A DNA stretch of 7,987 nt from an uncultured Oscillospiraceae bacterium (GTDB taxonomy: Bacteria > Bacillota > Clostridia > Oscillospirales > Ruminococcaceae): positions 1-7,987 of the forward strand of contig USOZ01000070.1 in the NCBI GenBank assembly GCA_900556525.1, in the 5' to 3' direction. Below are positions 6,447 through 7,987 of the stretch, one piece after another (position 1 is the first letter of the stretch; every line of letters starts with the position of its first letter). The position numbers and the translations under genes were made by a program. A model generated the notes under the pieces. It made no database searches. It was not told the DNA's origin and worked only from the letters and a program-made list of their open reading frames with translations.

Positions 6447-6824
6447 ATGAACAACGCATACTCTGCATATAAAAAACAGTCGATAACTACGCTCACGCCC
6501 ATGGAGGTTGTCGTAAGGCTCTATGACGAGGCGGAAAAGCAGATAAATAAGGCGATCATTTTCATCGGCGAAAAGAATTATGCCGGCGCAAATACCTCGC
6601 TCCAGAAATCGCAGGACATCGTAAACGCGCTGCGTTCCGTTCTGGATATGAGTATCCCGATCTCAAAGCAGCTTGACGCGCTCTATGACTTTTTTAACCG
6701 CCAGCTTATCGCTGCAAATGTAAAAAAAGACATTGAAATACTTAAAGAACTGCTCCCGATGCTTGCCGACCTTCGCGACGCTTTCGCGCAGGTTTCCGCA
6801 ATGCCTAAGGGTCAGGTAAGCTGA
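6447..6824 (+). CDS. fliS: FliS, flagellin export chaperone
   Basis: FliS is a small four-helix cytoplasmic chaperone that binds the C-terminal helices of newly made flagellin, stops premature polymerisation, and delivers it to the export gate. The 125 residues are the family's usual length and match throughout: AYSAYKKQSITTLTPMEVVVRLYDEA at the N-terminus in outline, GANTSLQKSQDIVNALRSVLD in the second helix, then a LYDFFNRQLIAANVKKD helix (family 'LYdym...L..AN...d') and a final helix LLPMLADLRDAFAQV. Its ribosome site GAAAGGA (6433-6439) lies seven bases before the ATG and just after the fliD stop. It is therefore tightly linked to fliD, its usual upstream neighbour. Transcription past it may be reduced by the hairpin at 6836-6870. 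Confidence 0.93.
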   Translation: MNNAYSAYKKQSITTLTPMEVVVRLYDEAEKQINKAIIFIGEKNYAGANTSLQKSQDIVNALRSVLDMSIPISKQLDALYDFFNRQLIAANVKKDIEILKELLPMLADLRDAFAQVSAMPKGQVS

Positions 6825-6835
6825 TAAAATCTTTA

Positions 6836-6870
6836 TCCGCCGTGCTGAAAATGTGCGGCGGAATAATTTT
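6836..6870 (+). terminator. terminator-like hairpin after fliS
   Basis: TCCGCCGTGC (6836-6845) pairs with GTGCGGCGGA (6853-6862) around a seven-base TGAAAAT loop. Eight pairs are Watson-Crick and two are T/G wobbles near the loop. The hairpin begins 11 bases after the fliS stop and is followed by AATAATTTT, with a T-run of only four (6867-6870). It could be an intrinsic terminator, a partial attenuator that lowers expression of the chaperone gene, or a 3'-end stabilising structure. The short T-run argues against full termination. Confidence 0.5.
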
Positions 6871-6922
6871 AGGGAACCTCTAAAAAACATTTTCACTCAA
6901 ACGAGATTTTTAGAGGCGACCT
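6871..6922 (+). repeat. 52-base inverted-repeat element between fliS and the chaperone gene
   Basis: The ends are AGGgaaCCTCTAAAAA (6871-6886) and TTTTTAGAGGcgaCCT (6907-6922). They are inverted copies matching at 13 of 16 positions, with a perfect ten-base inner arm (6877-6886 with 6907-6916) and a 20-base centre. It ends just before the AGGAGG ribosome site of the next gene. As RNA it would form a hairpin in that gene's leader. As DNA it looks like a tiny non-autonomous element or an intergenic palindromic repeat. No clear target-site duplication is seen. Confidence 0.5.
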
Positions 6923-6939
6923 TTAGGAGGAACTTTCCA

Positions 6940-7428
6940 ATGAACGTTCAGACAAAGGAAAAAATACTTGCGAATATCTCCGCGACTGAAGCGGCTATGC
7001 TTCGCTATGACGAAAAAACAAGCGAAATTCTCTCGACTGATATTGACGAAACGCTTGAAGAAATAATGACCGCGCGCGATGATATCCTTTCGGAAATTCA
7101 TGCACTCCGCACGGAGCTTAACAAAACCGCCGCCGAGGAATGTTCGCCCGAAGAAGCGGGATATATAGCGCGGCTGCTCAAAAACGAACACGTTCCGCTG
7201 GGACTTTCGGCGGAGCTTAAAGAAATAAGAAAGGCGATAGTTAAGCTGCGTTCGGTTTTCCTCGGAGCGCAGGAGAAGGACGCGCAGGCTGCAAAGCGGG
7301 TAGATGCGCGTGTTCAGGAGCTTCGCGCGCAGCTTGAGGATCTGAACGACGATAAGCGCAGGCTTGATTTTTATAACAAGCAACAAAGCGGCGGGCGAAA
7401 AGGCGGCTCGTTTGACAGCACGCTTTAA
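6940..7428 (+). CDS. FlgN/FliT-like flagellar export chaperone (putative)
   Basis: This 162-residue, highly charged, almost wholly helical protein has no signal peptide and no membrane segment. FlgN-type chaperones bind FlgK and FlgL and bring them to the export apparatus. Visible support: long amphipathic helices (about residues 2-65 and 85-145), a late helix with VQELRAQLEDLNDDKRRLDFYN, and a flexible Gly-rich end KQQSGGRKGGSFDSTL. The 'Y...G......FD' tail resembles FlgN family C-termini. I saw no diagnostic catalytic or binding motif. The ATG at 6940 is chosen because TAGGAGG (6924-6930) lies nine bases upstream; extending the frame upstream to GTG 6853 would translate through the inverted-repeat element and is not credible. 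Position after fliS and the presence of flgK/flgL nearby support a secretion chaperone. It could instead be another coiled-coil flagellar protein. Confidence 0.6.
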   Translation: MNVQTKEKILANISATEAAMLRYDEKTSEILSTDIDETLEEIMTARDDILSEIHALRTELNKTAAEECSPEEAGYIARLLKNEHVPLGLSAELKEIRKAIVKLRSVFLGAQEKDAQAAKRVDARVQELRAQLEDLNDDKRRLDFYNKQQSGGRKGGSFDSTL

Positions 7429-7433
7429 CATCG

Positions 7434-7463
7434 TTGAATTTTGCCGCGCCAAGTGTAAATAAT
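7434..7463 (+). promoter_or_regulatory. possible sigma-A promoter for the amidohydrolase gene
   Basis: TTGAAT (7434-7439) and AATAAT (7458-7463) are separated by 18 bases, which resembles a housekeeping promoter with 4/6 and 5/6 consensus matches. It lies in the 66-base gap after the chaperone gene, about 30 bases before the next ATG, in an A-rich leader. A change from flagellar to unrelated metabolic function at this point makes an own promoter plausible. A/T-rich gaps give such matches by chance. Confidence 0.3.
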
Positions 7464-7494
7464 AAAGAAAAAAGCAAAAGAAAGAAGATAGAAT

Positions 7495-7987
7495 ATGTAT
7501 ATTGATACACACATACACGCTTTTACCGAAAGCATTGCTCAGCGCGCGCTGGACAGACTTTCCGAGACGGCGAAAATTACTCCGTCGACCGACGGAACAC
7601 TCGCGGGCACGGTAAAATTGCTCGATGAATCAGGCGTGGACTACGGCGTTATGCTGCCTATCGCAACCAAGCCGTCGCAGCAGCGCACTATAAACGACTG
7701 GGCAAAATCGGTCAGCGGCGGGAAAATTATCTCATTCGGAACGGTTCACCCATACGCCGAGGACGCGGTTGAAGAAACTGAACGCGTACACTCGCTCGGG
7801 CTTAAAGGGCTGAAATTCCACAACGATCATCAAGGGGTGTTTCTCTTCGACGAGAAGTGCCTGCCTATCTACAAAAAATGCGAACAGCTCAGACTGCCGA
7901 TCGTATTTCATATGGGTTACGACCCGATTTCGCCATTTGTACACCGCGCAATGCCGTACGACCTGCTCTGGCTGCACGAACAAGCTC
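7495..7987 (+). CDS. amidohydrolase-2 family metal-dependent hydrolase (5' part, runs off the window)
   Basis: The frame is open from ATG 7495 to the end of the window, giving 164 residues with no stop. It resembles the amidohydrolase-2 (PF04909-type) TIM-barrel hydrolases. MYIDTHIHAF gives the HxH metal ligands (His6, His8) at the end of the first strand. ISFGTVHPYAED (His85) matches the usual 'gfg.vHP' strand. LGLKGLKFHNDHQG (Lys107, His109) is the family 'G.kGikfHp..q' motif, and LPIVFHMG (His139) is a further metal-ligand strand. Substrate is unknown; relatives include decarboxylases and hydrolases. The gene has a weak purine-rich ribosome site (AGAAAGAAG, about 7479-7487). It starts 66 bases after the flagellar chaperone, shows no functional tie to flagella, and is probably a separate unit. 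Confidence 0.85.
   Translation, partial: MYIDTHIHAFTESIAQRALDRLSETAKITPSTDGTLAGTVKLLDESGVDYGVMLPIATKPSQQRTINDWAKSVSGGKIISFGTVHPYAEDAVEETERVHSLGLKGLKFHNDHQGVFLFDEKCLPIYKKCEQLRLPIVFHMGYDPISPFVHRAMPYDLLWLHEQA

Noticed and set aside
5189..6502. 437-residue open frame on the - strand across fliD
   Set aside because: It is antisense to a clearly recognised fliD C-terminus, has no family resemblance, and arises from the biased codon use of the real gene.
6853..6939. Upstream extension of the chaperone gene to GTG 6853
   Set aside because: It would begin inside the terminator-like hairpin and translate through the inverted-repeat element with no ribosome site, whereas ATG 6940 has AGGAGG at good spacing.
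7241..7518. Open frames on the - strand over the end of the chaperone gene and the start of the hydrolase
   Set aside because: They span the boundary of two + strand genes, and their translations are low-complexity (Phe/Leu-rich ends) without recognisable motifs.

Overview
The window is a stretch of late flagellar genes, all on the + strand, from what looks like a Gram-positive anaerobe of the class Clostridia. The evidence is the gene order flgK-flgL-yviE(DUF6470)-fliW-csrA-fliD-fliS-chaperone, the FliW/CsrA pair with a CsrA tail like that of Bacillus subtilis, strong purine-rich ribosome sites, and short gaps between genes. Base composition is intermediate, and CGC and ATA codons are used side by side. 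I infer a gut-type Oscillospiraceae/Ruminococcaceae relative, but the sequence does not prove this.

Layout. Bases 1-392 are the 3' end of flgK (first hook-filament junction protein). Bases 420-2219 are flgL (second junction protein), about twice normal size. Bases 2253-2891 are a DUF6470/YviE-like protein. Bases 2913-3577 are fliW and csrA, overlapping by one base. Bases 3599-6430 are fliD (filament cap), also about twice normal size. Bases 6447-6824 are fliS (flagellin chaperone). A structured 115-base gap follows, with a terminator-like hairpin and a 52-base inverted-repeat element. Bases 6940-7428 encode a FlgN/FliT-like chaperone. From 7495 to the window end is the start of an unrelated amidohydrolase-2 family metal-dependent hydrolase, probably its own transcription unit.

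How the genes work together. FlgK and FlgL join the hook to the filament, and FliD caps the filament so that exported flagellin can polymerise. FliS and the FlgN-like protein are expected to hold flagellin and the hook-associated proteins for export. FliW and CsrA form the partner switch that ties flagellin translation to flagellin secretion.

The most unusual content is in the predicted surface-exposed parts of FlgL and FliD. Both carry copies of the same roughly 88-94-residue module: three tandem copies in FlgL, and one intact plus one split copy in FliD. The split FliD copy is interrupted by about 230 residues of acidic, aromatic, probably helical sequence that itself contains degenerate repeats. 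The junction and the cap of this flagellum therefore appear to be decorated with a common domain.

No stretch over 300 bases lacks a gene. I saw no tRNA, rRNA, CRISPR array or transposase gene, and no convincing gene on the - strand.
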